This document shows positions 1 to 11,647 of a stretch of DNA of 64,000 nucleotides, in pieces (position 1 is the stretch's first letter; each line of letters opens with the position of its first letter). Under the pieces are notes generated by a model. That model had not been told where the DNA came from. It did no database searches and saw only the letters and a list, made by a program, of their open reading frames with translations. The position numbers and the translations under genes are program-made. The DNA comes from Orobanche coerulescens (lineage: Eukaryota > Streptophyta > Magnoliopsida > Lamiales > Orobanchaceae), in contig CM065818.1 of the NCBI GenBank assembly GCA_033398695.1, positions 34,930,001 through 34,994,000 on the forward strand, written 5' to 3'.

Positions 1-612
1 CTCTGACAGTTTGGCTTCACGAAGTGGAGCCGGATAATACATCTCTAACATGAGACTCTTGAACTCACTCCAAACACAATCACGATCGGTGGTCTTCATA
101 GAAAGCCACCAAGAATAAGCGCCTTTACTCAAATAGTAAGTCGATATTGCCACCTTACTCTTTTCCGGACACTGAACCATGTCGAAGAGTTTATCAAAAT
201 TTTCAAGCCAATCAGCAATGTCAGCTGGTTCCGACGAACCCTCAAAAATAGGCGGCCTCTGACGAGAGATGTCGCCGATAATCTGACTCATTCTCCCAGC
301 CTGTCCATAAAACGGCACCTGGAGTACCTGTTGCAATGTACAACGAACCACTAAGGTATGCATGGTTCCCACTATCTGCATCATCTGAGTCATCTGGGCC
401 ATCATGCCCCTCATAAGTAAGAAAGGGTCGATGTCAGTCTGATCGACTCCTCGAGTATGATGTCCCAAAGGAGAACCGATCGCATAAGTCACATCTCCGA
501 CTGAATTCTGATCCATCTCGGCATCCGTACGCATATAAACATGAGGTTCTGGGTTTCGGCCTGCTCTGCAGCCTTTACCCTCTCTGTCGCGTCCTCGGGT
601 TCCTCTTTCCAT
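1..612 (-). CDS. LTR-retrotransposon gag, N-terminal part (runs off the window)
   Basis: Reading the minus strand from the ATG at 612 gives 204 codons with no stop, open at base 1. The first ~25 residues are Arg/Gly-rich (MERGTRGRDREGKG), as in chromovirus gag. A gag core follows, with RPPIFEGSSEPADIADWLE and SYYLSKGAYSWW, the Trp-rich segment of the retrotransposon gag domain. Gag makes the cytoplasmic virus-like particle. A primer-binding site and LTR lie upstream in the right order (1071-1082, 1088 onward), so this is the 5' end of a minus-strand Ty3/gypsy element whose remaining gag and pol lie outside the window. The core resembles the Tekay/Del type; lineage assignment is inference. Confidence 0.85.
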   Translation of the reverse strand, partial: MERGTRGRDREGKGCRAGRNPEPHVYMRTDAEMDQNSVGDVTYAIGSPLGHHTRGVDQTDIDPFLLMRGMMAQMTQMMQIVGTMHTLVVRCTLQQVLQVPFYGQAGRMSQIIGDISRQRPPIFEGSSEPADIADWLENFDKLFDMVQCPEKSKVAISTYYLSKGAYSWWLSMKTTDRDCVWSEFKSLMLEMYYPAPLREAKLSE

Positions 613-1070
613 ACTGAAAGAATAACGCTCGATCATGAACAAGGCTTAAATACGTCTCAACGGCCAATCCAGAATGCTATGTCAATAGCCAAACACGAGT
701 ATACATACTCAACAAATAAACAATCACCTCAAACATGCTAATCATAGCCAATACAGAGCCCACACGCTCCAAAACAACTAATCATGAATGAATCGTAACA
801 CAAATGTTACATACAGGTTTTCAACAGAACATGTATAATCAATGACATAATGAATGTATGATCATAAAAGAGAATCGAGTCCTTACACAGGTCATACGAA
901 GCTTCGAGGTCTTGCGATACTAGTCTTCACTGACGACGACTCGATGAAAGAAAGACTCATACAGTCACCCAACTATCACAACTCACAAATCCCGACTGTC
1001 CAGATTTTCATAACCTTACCGCGTCGGTAGAGCCACATAACTCACATATCAGGGTATCTCACAACCCAAT

Positions 1071-1082
1071 GCTCTGATACCA
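1071..1082 (-). other. Primer-binding site (initiator Met tRNA type)
   Basis: The minus strand reads TGGTATCAGAGC, the standard plant retrotransposon site complementary to the 3' end of initiator tRNA-Met. It sits 5 bp inside the LTR edge at 1088. It fixes element polarity and shows that the LTR on its right is the 5' LTR. Confidence 0.9.
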
Positions 1083-1087
1083 TCTTC

Positions 1088-2211
1088 TGTAACACCCCAA
1101 AATCCCATTGGGTCATTACAGTGCCGTGGACCCCACACCAGGAGATCCACCAGGCAAACACGACCAAAAATACAACTAACTGACCAAAAGGGGAATCTCA
1201 GTCCCTACTATGACATCCGACATAATATTCCAATATGGAATTTCAACGACAAAAGTGGGCCTACATGGACAAAATAAAATACAACAACATCCATGAGCCT
1301 TGCTCGGATAATACAAAATGACAACAACTGAACAAAACTGGATTGTGGTCTAACCTAGCCTAGCCTTGATCGAGCCTAATCGGGCCTAATCTGGTCAAAC
1401 ATGCCTTAATCGGGCTTGATTCAGCCTTAATCGGGCCTAATCGAGCCTAATCTGGCCAAACAGCCCTTAATCGGGCTTGATTCAGCCTTAATCGGGCCTA
1501 ATTGGGTTCCGAATTTATGTTTCCGTTCGAAATTAGGGTTTGAGTACAAAAAACTAAGTGAAAAGATTTTTTCTTAAAATTATTGCTCGAAACAGAAGAT
1601 TGGCGCCCGAGCTATGACAAAAGGCCGGACCAGGGGCCCTTGGCATGCCTTGATCCGCCCTAGGCGGCTAGGGTGCCGCCAAGAAGACCATGGGGGTCCA
1701 TTGGTGGGCTTCTGGTACCCTTGGCTTGTCCGGACGATCGAATTTTGGGCCGGTCGGCCTCCTTTTGGCCTGGAACTTGAAGCCCCATATCCACCCTAGG
1801 CGGCTGGGGAGCCGCCAAGGAGGCCTTAGGGCTCTTTTGCTGGTTCTCCTGATGACTCTGGGAGTTCCGGGAGGTCAGATTTTGCCCAGATGATCGAATT
1901 TTTGGCCGGTCGGTCCCCGTTTGGCCCGAAACTTGAAAAAGGTCGGGCGAAGGACAAAATGAAGCCCCATATCTACCCTAGGCGGCTGGGGAGCCGCCAA
2001 GGAGGCCATAGGGCTCCTTAGTTGGCTTCTGGATGCCTTCGGGCATTCCGGGCGATCGAATTTTTGGCCGGTCGTGGCTTAATTTGCTCCTTTTCAGAAA
2101 CCTTAAGGCCTTTCGTGGCTTTGTTCCGGACTAGAGTTCTTTGTCCGGTCGCAGCCTTGTTTTCAGATGTTTTTCCCAATCGATTATTCTTGGCGTTCCT
2201 AGAGCAATGCT
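1088..2211 (-). repeat. 5' LTR of the minus-strand gypsy element (outer edge uncertain)
   Basis: On the minus strand the LTR ends in GGGGTGTTACA at 1088. Near this end it carries GGGGTCCACGGCACTGTAAT (about 1123-1142), a motif shared with the other chromovirus LTRs in the window. Inside are an ATCGGGCCTAATC-type short repeat (about 1376-1505) and three copies of an imperfect inverted repeat of the form CTAGGCGGCT..AGCCGCC (near 1660, 1796 and 1979). The 5' edge is not clear. At 2212-2238 a second LTR-end-like sequence starts (TGTAGTACCCCCAAATCC), so the true boundary may differ. Confidence 0.6.
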
Positions 2212-2238
2212 CTGTAGTACCCCCAAATCCTATTGAGT

Positions 2239-2565
2239 CACTACTACAAAACAGGCTTTTAACAGCGGTTATTTGGGCCAATTAACAGCGGTTGGAACTG
2301 CCGTTGTATGTACCGCTGTTAATTTTAACAGCAGTTTTTGCAACCCCCGTTGAATTATAAAAATAACGGCGGTTAATTGTAACCGCTGTTAAACATGCCA
2401 TTTAACAGTGGTTTCCGGTAACCGCTGTTAACAGCTGATTCGTAACGGCAGTTAAAGAGCCGCCGTTATGTTTACAAAATAACAGCGGTTTTGGCAGAAC
2501 CGCTGAAAGTTTCAAAGAATTTAACTGCGGTTTTTGCTGAACCGCTGTTATTTTGTCCAGATTTT
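2239..2565 (-). repeat. CACTA terminal inverted repeat and subterminal AACAGCGGTT repeats
   Basis: After the terminal CACTACTAC, a decamer of the type AACAGCGGTT or its complement AACCGCTGTT recurs about ten times, in both orientations, between 2260 and 2560. Subterminal repeats of this kind bind the TNPA-like protein in En/Spm. A weak echo (ACTGTTGTT, GACGGTTGT) near 14928-14962 may belong to the decayed opposite end. Confidence 0.8.
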
Positions 2566-2984
2566 CCCCAAATTTTTGCGTTATTTTGCACAATCCAGTA
2601 CCTGACTCGGATCAAACTAATTAATAAACCACTAATTCATCGAATCCAAACACACCCAAAAGAACTAACCAACACCAAATTCATTGAACCACCAATTCAT
2701 TGAAAAAGATAATACAAAAAACACCAATTCATCCAAATAATTCATACAAATATCAAATGTACAATTCATACAAATAATTCACACAAAAACACCAAAATCA
2801 TGTCGCGAGACGATTTCGAACCTCCAAGAAATAATGTCCCCAACCAACTCGAATTTTATTAATAACATCTTGAGATAGTGCTCCAACATCATCAAACATC
2901 TGCACATATAAACATATAATAAACAAACTTTAAATGTAAACGAGTAAACAGTTTTATCACCACTTCAAGTTAAAAATATACTAC

Positions 2985-3080
2985 CTCCATCCAACCATCC
3001 AAAATACGCGCTCGGACGATAGTCGACATCCAGTGCATAACATAATAACCACACTCCCAACCTCCATTTTGTTTATTACA
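2985..3080 (-). pseudogene. Ulp1/C48-like exon with the catalytic Cys region
   Basis: The exon is bounded by TTTTAG at 3081-3086 and a GTAGTA donor at 2979-2984, both in phase 0. It encodes CNKQNGGWECGYYVMHWM, then TIVRARILDGWME. The Q(x4)ECG arrangement matches the oxyanion Gln and nucleophilic Cys of C48 SUMO-protease-like domains. The next exon (2798-2899) continues in frame (MFDDVGALSQDVINKIRVGW) to a stop. The exon itself is intact, although the His-bearing exon 3.6 kb upstream has a nonsense codon. Confidence 0.75.
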
Positions 3081-3129
3081 CTAAAACAAAATAAGACACA
3101 ATTATATGAGCCGCTTTCAGTAAATAAAA

Positions 3130-3579
3130 TCAACACACAACATACACAGTAAAAAACACACACACTGACACAAACACATAAAGCACACAAGCACACAAAC
3201 ACACACACTGAACACAAACACACACACTGCACACAAACAAACACACACACACACACTGCACACACACACTGCACACACACATACACTACACACACACTGC
3301 ACACACACAACACAGAAAAAAACACCAACACAAACACATAATACACAAACATAAAAACATACAGTACACACAGCACACACACACATATACTGCACAAACA
3401 GGAAACACACACACACACACAAACTGCACACACACACACACAACACACACACTGCAAACACACCACACACACACACACTGCACACACACAACACAAAAAA
3501 AACACCAACACAAACACACAATACACACAAACATAAAAAACACAGTACACACAGCACACACACACACTGCACAAACACG

Positions 3580-3617
<38 letters not shown>

Positions 3618-3855
3618 CACAGCACACACTAACACACATACTGTACACACACATACAACACACACACTGCGCACACACACTGCGCACAGGAAAAAAAACA
3701 CCAACACAAACACACAATACACACACAAACATAAACACACACACTACACAAAAACATACACAAACACACACATACACACAGTACACACACACATATTGCA
3801 CACAAACAAACATACACAAACACACACACGCACAGCACATCACACACATACACAA

Positions 3856-3886
<31 letters not shown>

Positions 3887-4966
3887 GCACACACACACAA
3901 TACACAAACACACACAAACATAAACACACACACACAGCACACGCTGCCACTGCACACACACACACTGCACAGAAAAAAAACCAACATAAACAAACGGACA
4001 CTTCATACACGATATGTTGGGAGAAAATCCTTAAGACGAAAGTTAACATCTATCCCAAAGGGAGAAGATCCTTACGACGTTAACCACGTCTATCCCAAAA
4101 TAATTCGTGTTTCCAAAAACAATGTTGTCGTACACACTCAAATATTTACACACACACACAGCACATACACACACACTGCAGACACACACACACACAGCAC
4201 ACACTGCGCACACACACAACACAGAAAAAACACCAACACAAACACACAATACACACACAAACATAAACACACAGAGTACACACAGCACACACACACTGCA
4301 CACAAACACACACATACACACAGTACACACACACACATTGCACACAAACAAACATACACAAACACACACACGCACAACACAGCACACACATACACACACA
4401 CACACAGTACACACAACACACAAACACAAACACACACACAGCACACCCACACACAATACACAAACACACACAAAGATAAACACACACACACACACACACA
4501 CACACAGCACACACACTGCCACTGCACAGAAAAAAAACCAACACAAACAAACCGACACTTCATACACGATATGTTGGGAGAAGATCCTTAAGACGAAAGT
4601 TAACATCTATCCCAAAGGGAGAAGATCCTTACGACGTTAACCACGTCTATTCCAAAATAATTCGTGTTTCCAAAAACAATGTTGTCGTACACACTCAAAT
4701 ATTTACACACACACAGCACACACACACACACACTGCAGACACACACACACAGCACACACTGCGCACACACACAACACAGAAAAAAACACCAACACAAACA
4801 CACAATACACACACAAACATAAACACACAGAGTACACACATCACACACACTGCACACAAACATACACAAAAACACACAGTACACACACACACATTGCACA
4901 CAAACAAACATACACAAACACACACACGCACAGCACACACACACACACAGTACACACATCACACAA

Positions 4967-4999
<33 letters not shown>

Positions 5000-5394
5000 T
5001 CACATAAACACACACAAACACAAACACACAGACTGCCACTGCACACACACACTGCATAGAAAAAAAAACCAACACAAACAACCGGATACTTCATACACGA
5101 TATGTTGGGAGAAGATCCTTAAGACGAAAGTTAACATCTATCCCAAAGGGAGAAGATCCTTACGACGTTAACCACGTCTATCCCAAAATAATTCATGTTT
5201 CCAAAAACAATGTTGTCGTACACACTCAAATATTTACACCCACACACACAGCACAGCACACACACACACACAACACACACATACAGACACTGCACACACA
5301 CACAGCACACACACTGCGGACACGCACAACACAGAAAAAAAAACACCAACACAAACACACAATACACACACAAACATAAACACACACACACACA

Positions 5395-5429
<35 letters not shown>

Positions 5430-5523
5430 CGCACACAAACATACACAAACACACATATACATACAGTACACACACACATTGCACACAAACAAACATACAC
5501 AAACACACACACACACACAGCAG

Positions 5524-5554
<31 letters not shown>

Positions 5555-6157
5555 GTACACACAGCTCACAAACACACACAAACACAAACACACACACATA
5601 GCACACACACACCGCACACAAACACACACAAACACACACACACACACACACACACAGCACACACACACACTCCCACTGCACACACTGCACACAAAAAAAC
5701 CAACACAAACAAATGGACACTTCATACACGATATGTTGGGAGAAGATCCTTAAGACGAAAGTTAGCATCTATCCCAAAGGGAGAAGATCCTTACGACGTT
5801 AACCACGTCTATCCCAAAATAATTCGTGTTTCCAAAAACAATATTGTCGTACACACTCAAATATTTACACACACACACACAGCACACATACACACACAAC
5901 ACACACACACAAACAACACAGAAAAAAAATACCAACACAAACACACAATACACACACAAACATAAACACACACAGTAGACACAGCAAACACACACACAAA
6001 CACTGCACACAAACATACACAAACACACATACACACAGTACACACACACATTGCACAGAAACAAACATACACAAACACACACACACGCAGCACACACACA
6101 TACACCCACACAGTACACACAGCACACAAACACACATAAACACACACACACACACAC

Positions 6158-6223
<66 letters not shown>

Positions 6224-6435
6224 CACTGCACACACACACTGCACAGAAAAAAAACCAACTCAAACAAACGGACACTTCATACACGATATGTTGGGAGAAG
6301 ATCCTTAAGACGAAAGTTAACATCTATCCCAAAGGGAGAAGATCCTTACGACGTTAACCACGTCTATCCCAAAATAATTCGTGTTTCCAAAAATAATGTT
6401 GTCGTGCATACTCAAATATTTACACACACACACAC
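3130..6435. repeat. (CA)n-rich compound satellite in a CACTA intron, with five copies of a ~180-bp module
   Basis: About 3.3 kb are mostly CA dinucleotides on the plus strand, broken by TGCA, GTACAC and CACAGAAAAAAA. The array is a higher-order repeat. A non-CA module recurs near 3966-4145, 4527-4704, 5057-5237, 5693-5868 and 6244-6422, at spacings of roughly 530-635 bp. The module holds two related ~40-bp units starting GGGAGAAGATCCTTA and ends with ACACTCAAATATTTACAC. The whole array sits in one intron of the protease-like gene, which is transcribed from the minus strand, so its RNA would be (UG)n. Cys/Val or His/Thr ORFs here are artefacts. Confidence 0.92.
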
Positions 6436-7039
6436 ATATTTACACTCATGCAACTAAATGTATTACCTTGGGATATATCTAACTAACCGCCTGCTTCGAT
6501 TTACTTGTATGCATACCATCCATGGTCTTGAATGCGGTCACGGCACTGCTTAAAAGTAACAATAATATATTGAGTCGTTGATATAAAATTTTCAAGCAAA
6601 TATGTTATAAATAAACTCTTACTCTTGGAGTATGGCCTTAATTCGAGAGTCAGGCTTACTATGTAGTGAGCAAAACCATATAATAGTTCCTCTTGCTGGC
6701 ACAATGACCAGAAGTTGTCAATGATGCCTACATTGATAAATGCATTTGAAAGAAAAAACATATTACTAAACTATGTTGTAAAAAAAATAAAGAAATAGTT
6801 TTGTTAAAAAGAAAATATTTTGAAATTTACAATCTTTAACTTATTTATGATGGTAAGCTCCCATGTATATTTGCTTCTTCGACTCAAGCATATGCGTCGA
6901 TATATATCTCGAGATCTCCTTTCCCCTTCGTCCCATATTTTGTATGGATTGAGGATCAAAATATCCATACAAATCCTCGTCCATCGTGCCCACATTCATA
7001 TTAGACACATACCTAATTTGTTAAGCAAAATATTAATAT

Positions 7040-7343
7040 AAAAAAAACACTCCACACACTGCACACAAACACACACACACACCGCCACACATTAAAAATA
7101 TACACACGCACTGCACACACACACACACACACTCCCACACAATAAAAACACACACACTGCACACAAACACACACACACACACACACACACTACGCACACA
7201 CTGCACATACACACACACTGCACACACAAACACACACTACACACACTGCACGCAGTAAAAAAAAAGACACACTGCCACACAGTCAAAAACACACACACAC
7301 ACACTGCACACACACACACACACACTGCACACACAGACTGCCC

Positions 7344-7389
<46 letters not shown>

Positions 7390-7445
7390 CACACAGAACA
7401 TACAAACACACACACACACACATACACACTGTACACACACATACT
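7040..7445. repeat. (CA)n-rich array filling a CACTA intron
   Basis: Almost the whole intron 7013-7483 consists of CA repeats with CTGCACAC and CTGCCACAC interruptions. It lies between exons ending at 7484 and starting at 7012, whose reading frames join cleanly (AT|G across the junction), so the array is intronic. Confidence 0.85.
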
Positions 7446-7813
7446 ACGAATGTAAAAAAAATTCCATAAAGGAAATTACTCACATAGTCCAAACCTGTAC
7501 AACTGATAAACTAAGCCACTCGTTTCCTTGAACGATCTCTAAAATATCAGTGTGAGCGATGTACAATGGAACATCACCACCACAGCCAAAGATAGCTGCA
7601 TCCCACGACAATGATAACGGATTATTGTAAAAACTCGACGCAGCACTAAGTAAGTCTTTCATGATGGCATCTTTGGTCCTCGACCCGTCATTGTGACGAG
7701 CCTGCTTCCTTGGTCGCTGAATATCCTATTTCATATAGTAGAGTGTAAAATACAAGTACATTTGAAATAATTTATTTTGTTTGAGTTACTAAAAAGAAAA
7801 AGAAAATATTTAC

Positions 7814-8440
7814 CTTTGAAAAATCGGAGAAAATAAAATCTCGTGGCCATGCAATAAATCCACCTAAAGCTTCCCCCACGACTCTCACCTCATCAGTCGC
7901 CACAGGGACTTCAGCGCTGGCATCTACGGCCTCCTCAACCACTACCTTAACCAAATGAGCTGGTAAAGGAGCACAATGTAGGGTCGAATCGCCCTGAATA
8001 ACCCTACCGATAGCAACTAGACGGGGAGGATGCTCGTCCACATAAAATCCAACTCGATGAGTGTCTCCAGTCGCAGGCCTCTCTCCGGAAGGGCCAGAAA
8101 TAGAATCAGCACAACTCCTCTTCGTGCTAACACGAGTAACCTCATCCGGTGTATGAATATCAACAGGCCGCTGGAAACTAGCACCCATTGTCTGGCCGAA
8201 CTCTTTCATCAAAGTCTGTGTGACATCAAGGGTGATCTTCTTCCTTAGCTGCTCCAACACATCTTCACTTACGGAAGACGTCGGTCCACATGATCGTCCA
8301 AAGTAATCGCGAATACCCACACCAAAACCAATGCCGCGAACACGACCAGGGTGCTCGGGTCTCCCAATGGCAGCCGCCAATATATCATGTCGTCCCTCAG
8401 GAATGAAGATACCTTGTGTATACTGCTTCTACAAATCATC
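7814..8440 (-). pseudogene. DUF8039-like exon of the CACTA second gene
   Basis: The exon follows a TAG acceptor at 8441-8443 and ends at a GTAAA donor (7809-7813). It contains QGIFIPEGRHDILAAAIGRP, EHPGRVRGIGFGVG and YFGRS near its start and GGFIAWPRDFI near its end. These are landmarks of the plant transposase-associated protein that precedes the Ulp1-like domain in many CACTA elements. The fourth codon of the exon is TAG (8429-8431), probably from a Gln codon. The family name is recalled, not searched. Confidence 0.7.
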
Positions 8441-9509
8441 CTACAAAAATTTAATTTGGCACCATATTACAAAATTTTGAAATATGCAAACAACTCATAC
8501 AAGTTGATGAAGGAGAAAAAACAATACAAGAATGTAGATAAAAATAATTGGGCAGAAAAGTGGTTATTTACATTTAATAAAGCAAATAATTTACCTCAAA
8601 TTTTTAGTGTTTGCTACCACTTAGCAATAAAAAAGTGGAGCTTTTTATTTTTCTTACAAGAAAAAATAATTCTTAAAAAAACTTAAAATCCTCTCGACAA
8701 TCTCCCGTGCAGCATCGGATGACGGACCCCCCCGTCTTTTTGTATGACCAAGCTTCCACCTTTGATGACGCGTAGGTGGAGACGGGGGATCAATAACAAT
8801 ATCTTCTTCAGATTTAGATACTTCTCGACGCTCCTTCATCTTCCTCTCCATCTCCCGTATATCCACCAAGTCGTACCCTCCTCGAGCCATATAATGCGGA
8901 ATGTTCATTTTTGCTAATTCTTGTTTCTTGCTTCTTTGTTCCTGTTACAAGTATCAAATAATCCATAAACAATTTTATAAATATTTTCAAATTTAAAATA
9001 TTTTTTTTCAGATTTTATGTTCTTAATTAGAAATAGGTTCTTAATTAGAAATTGTTTTCTTTGATTCTTGTTAAATTATTCAGATTATTGTACAATCCTT
9101 TTATGAATATTGTAATATATATATATATATTATAATTATTTTCAAATTTAAAACATTTTTTTATTTCAGATTTTATGTTATTAATTAGAAATTATTTTAT
9201 TTGATTGCGTGTGCATTATTTTCAGCATTGAACTTTAAAAAAAAAACTTAAAATATTTTTTTCGGTTATACTCCCAAGCGGAGTCCTCACGAATCTTTTT
9301 GAAGTCTCTCCAGTCCTCCTCGGAGATACCATACTTGTCACAAGGAGATTTTCCTTTGCTTGGACCAAATATGTATTCACCGGTCAAATCAGACTTAAAT
9401 TGCCTCTATTTTACGCCAATTGACTGTAAAGACTTCTTCTGAAAATGACAAAGATTGCTAATCTGGCTAACATCAAAATTGGCCTACATATTGACAATTA
9501 AAACTAGAG

Positions 9510-10137
9510 TTAGCCACACACACACAAACTAGAGTTAAACACACACAAACACACACACAGCACACAAACAAACACACACAGCACACACACACACACATCA
9601 CAAAAACACACACACACACACAGTACACACTAAAACACACACACACACTGCCACACACACACATGACACAAACACACACAGCACAAAAACACACACACAC
9701 ACATACACACACATTACACACACACACAAACACGAGTACACAAACACACACACATGCACACACACACACAATACACAAACACACAGTACACACACACACT
9801 GCCAGACAAACAAACACACACACAAACACACACACAGCACACAAACAAACACACAGCGCGCACACACACACACACAGTACACACACACTGCCACACACAC
9901 AAAAACACACACACAGCACACAAACAAACACACACACAGCACAAAAATACACACACAGTACACACACACACTGCCACAGACAGAGAAAAACACACACATA
10001 GCATACAAACAAACACACACACACACGGCACAAAAACACACACACACACACACACAGTACACACACAGTACACACACCCACACAACACACAAACAAACAC
10101 ACACACACACACACATCACACACACACACACAACACA

Positions 10138-10177
<40 letters not shown>

Positions 10178-10905
10178 CACACACACACAAACACACACAA
10201 ACAAATACACACACACATCACAAAAACACACACACACACTGCCACACATACACACTGCCACGCACACACTGCCACACACAGTACAGCACACACAAATACT
10301 ACAGACGCACATAAAAATGCACAAATCACACAAACACACACAAACACACACACACACAGTACACACACACACTGCCACACACACAAACACACACACACAC
10401 ACACACACAGCACAAAAACACACACAGTACACAAACACACACACACACACACAGTACACAAACACACACAGACACACACACACACAGTACACACACTGCC
10501 ACACAAACAAACACACACACATAGTACACAAACACACACACACACACATCACACACACACAACACAAAAAAACACACATACTGCCACACACACACAAACA
10601 CACACAAACAAACACACACACACACATCACAAAAACACACACACACACACTGCCATGCACAGTACAACACACACAGATACTACACACGCACAAAAAAAAT
10701 GCACAAATTACACAAACACACACAAGCACACAAACACACAAACACACACACTGCCACACACACAAACACACACACACACACACAACATAAAAACACACAC
10801 ACACACAGTACACAAACACACACACACACACAGTATATAAACACACACAGACACACACACAGTACACACACACTGCCACACAAACAAACACACACACATA
10901 GTACA

Positions 10906-10942
<37 letters not shown>

Positions 10943-10965
10943 CACACACACTTCAATGTCAAGAG
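9510..10965. repeat. (CA)n-rich compound array in the first intron of the CACTA second gene
   Basis: About 1.45 kb of CA repeats interrupted by CTGCCACAC, AGTACACA and AAACACAC. It lies between the Ser/Pro-rich first exon (10953-11122) and the exon near 9270-9442. CA is again on the plus strand, as in the other three arrays of the element. Confidence 0.9.
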
Positions 10966-11164
10966 GTAATTTTTTTCCGTCAACACGGCTTTTCGACATA
11001 CTTCTACATCGCGTGGGATTTCTCGATGTAGAAGTACTATGTGTATGAGTATCGGGAGACCGGGAGGAATGAGGAGAACGAGCGGGAGGAGGAGTGTGAG
11101 GGGAACGAGAAGGAGACGCCATGTGCCTGCATTAACAAATAAATTTAATCATCAACCATAATAT

Positions 11165-11248
11165 ACAGTGCACACATAAAACACACACACACTGCACACA
11201 CTCACACACTGCACACACACACTACACACACTGCACACACTTACACAC

Positions 11249-11289
<41 letters not shown>

Positions 11290-11448
11290 CATACACTGCA
11301 CTCTCTCACACACACACTGCACTCTGCACTCTCACACACACTGCACACAATCACACATACTGCACACACACACTGCACTCTCACACACACATTGCACACA
11401 CACACAATATACACACTGCACACACTGCACATACATACACATACACAC
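11165..11448. repeat. (CA)n-rich array between the two CACTA genes
   Basis: CA repeats with ACTGCAC and CTCTCACACAC interruptions lie between the start of the protease-like gene (11122) and the stop of the transposase gene (11648). Bases 11449-11647 are AT-rich and hold no gene I can support. Confidence 0.85.
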
Positions 11449-11647
11449 ATTTTTTTAATAACAAATAATGAAATAAATCTTAAATACCAAAAATATAAAA
11501 ACTTGATTCCTCATAACAGAACGTTCAACATTAATACTAAAATTCAACAAAACCAACTTTATCATTAACAATGTCACAAAATTGAACATTAATACTACAA
11601 TTCAACATAATCGACTATGCCTTCATCATCAACTATCTAACTTGACT

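Larger units (their letters stand above)
2798..11122 (-). pseudogene. CACTA second gene: Ser/Pro-rich N-terminus, DUF8039-like region, Ulp1/C48 protease-like C-terminus
   Basis: Ten exons can be followed by frame and GT/AG sites: 10953-11122 (start ATG 11122), about 9270-9442, about 8685-8941, 7814-8440, 7484-7725, about 6856-7012, 6623-6727, 6467-6545, 2985-3080 and 2798-2899 (TGA at 2798). Features in order are a Ser/Pro-rich start, WRDFKKIRED, RGGYDLVDI, a DUF8039-like block ending GGFIAWPRDFI, then protease parts: YMGAYHHK, a decayed catalytic His block (HH-stop-QLLVIVPARG), and the Cys exon GGWECGYYVMHWM. In-frame stops lie at 9406-9408, 8429-8431, 6718-6720 and 6479-6481. Three introns (3081-6466, 7013-7483, 9443-10952) are mostly (CA)n. 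Plant CACTA elements often carry such a protease-like gene; its function is not established here. Confidence 0.78.

Noticed and set aside
2018..2285. Overlapping 87-aa ORFs on both strands
   Set aside because: They span the LTR/CACTA boundary; no motif supports either.
2981..6323. Many long Cys/Val-rich and His/Thr-rich ORFs
   Set aside because: They are translations of (CA)n and (TG)n arrays in several frames; no domain, no sensible composition, and they lie in introns.
9473..11122. 549-aa ORF on the minus strand
   Set aside because: Only the first ~57 residues (10953-11122) are coding sequence of the CACTA second gene; the rest is (TG)n intron read in frame.
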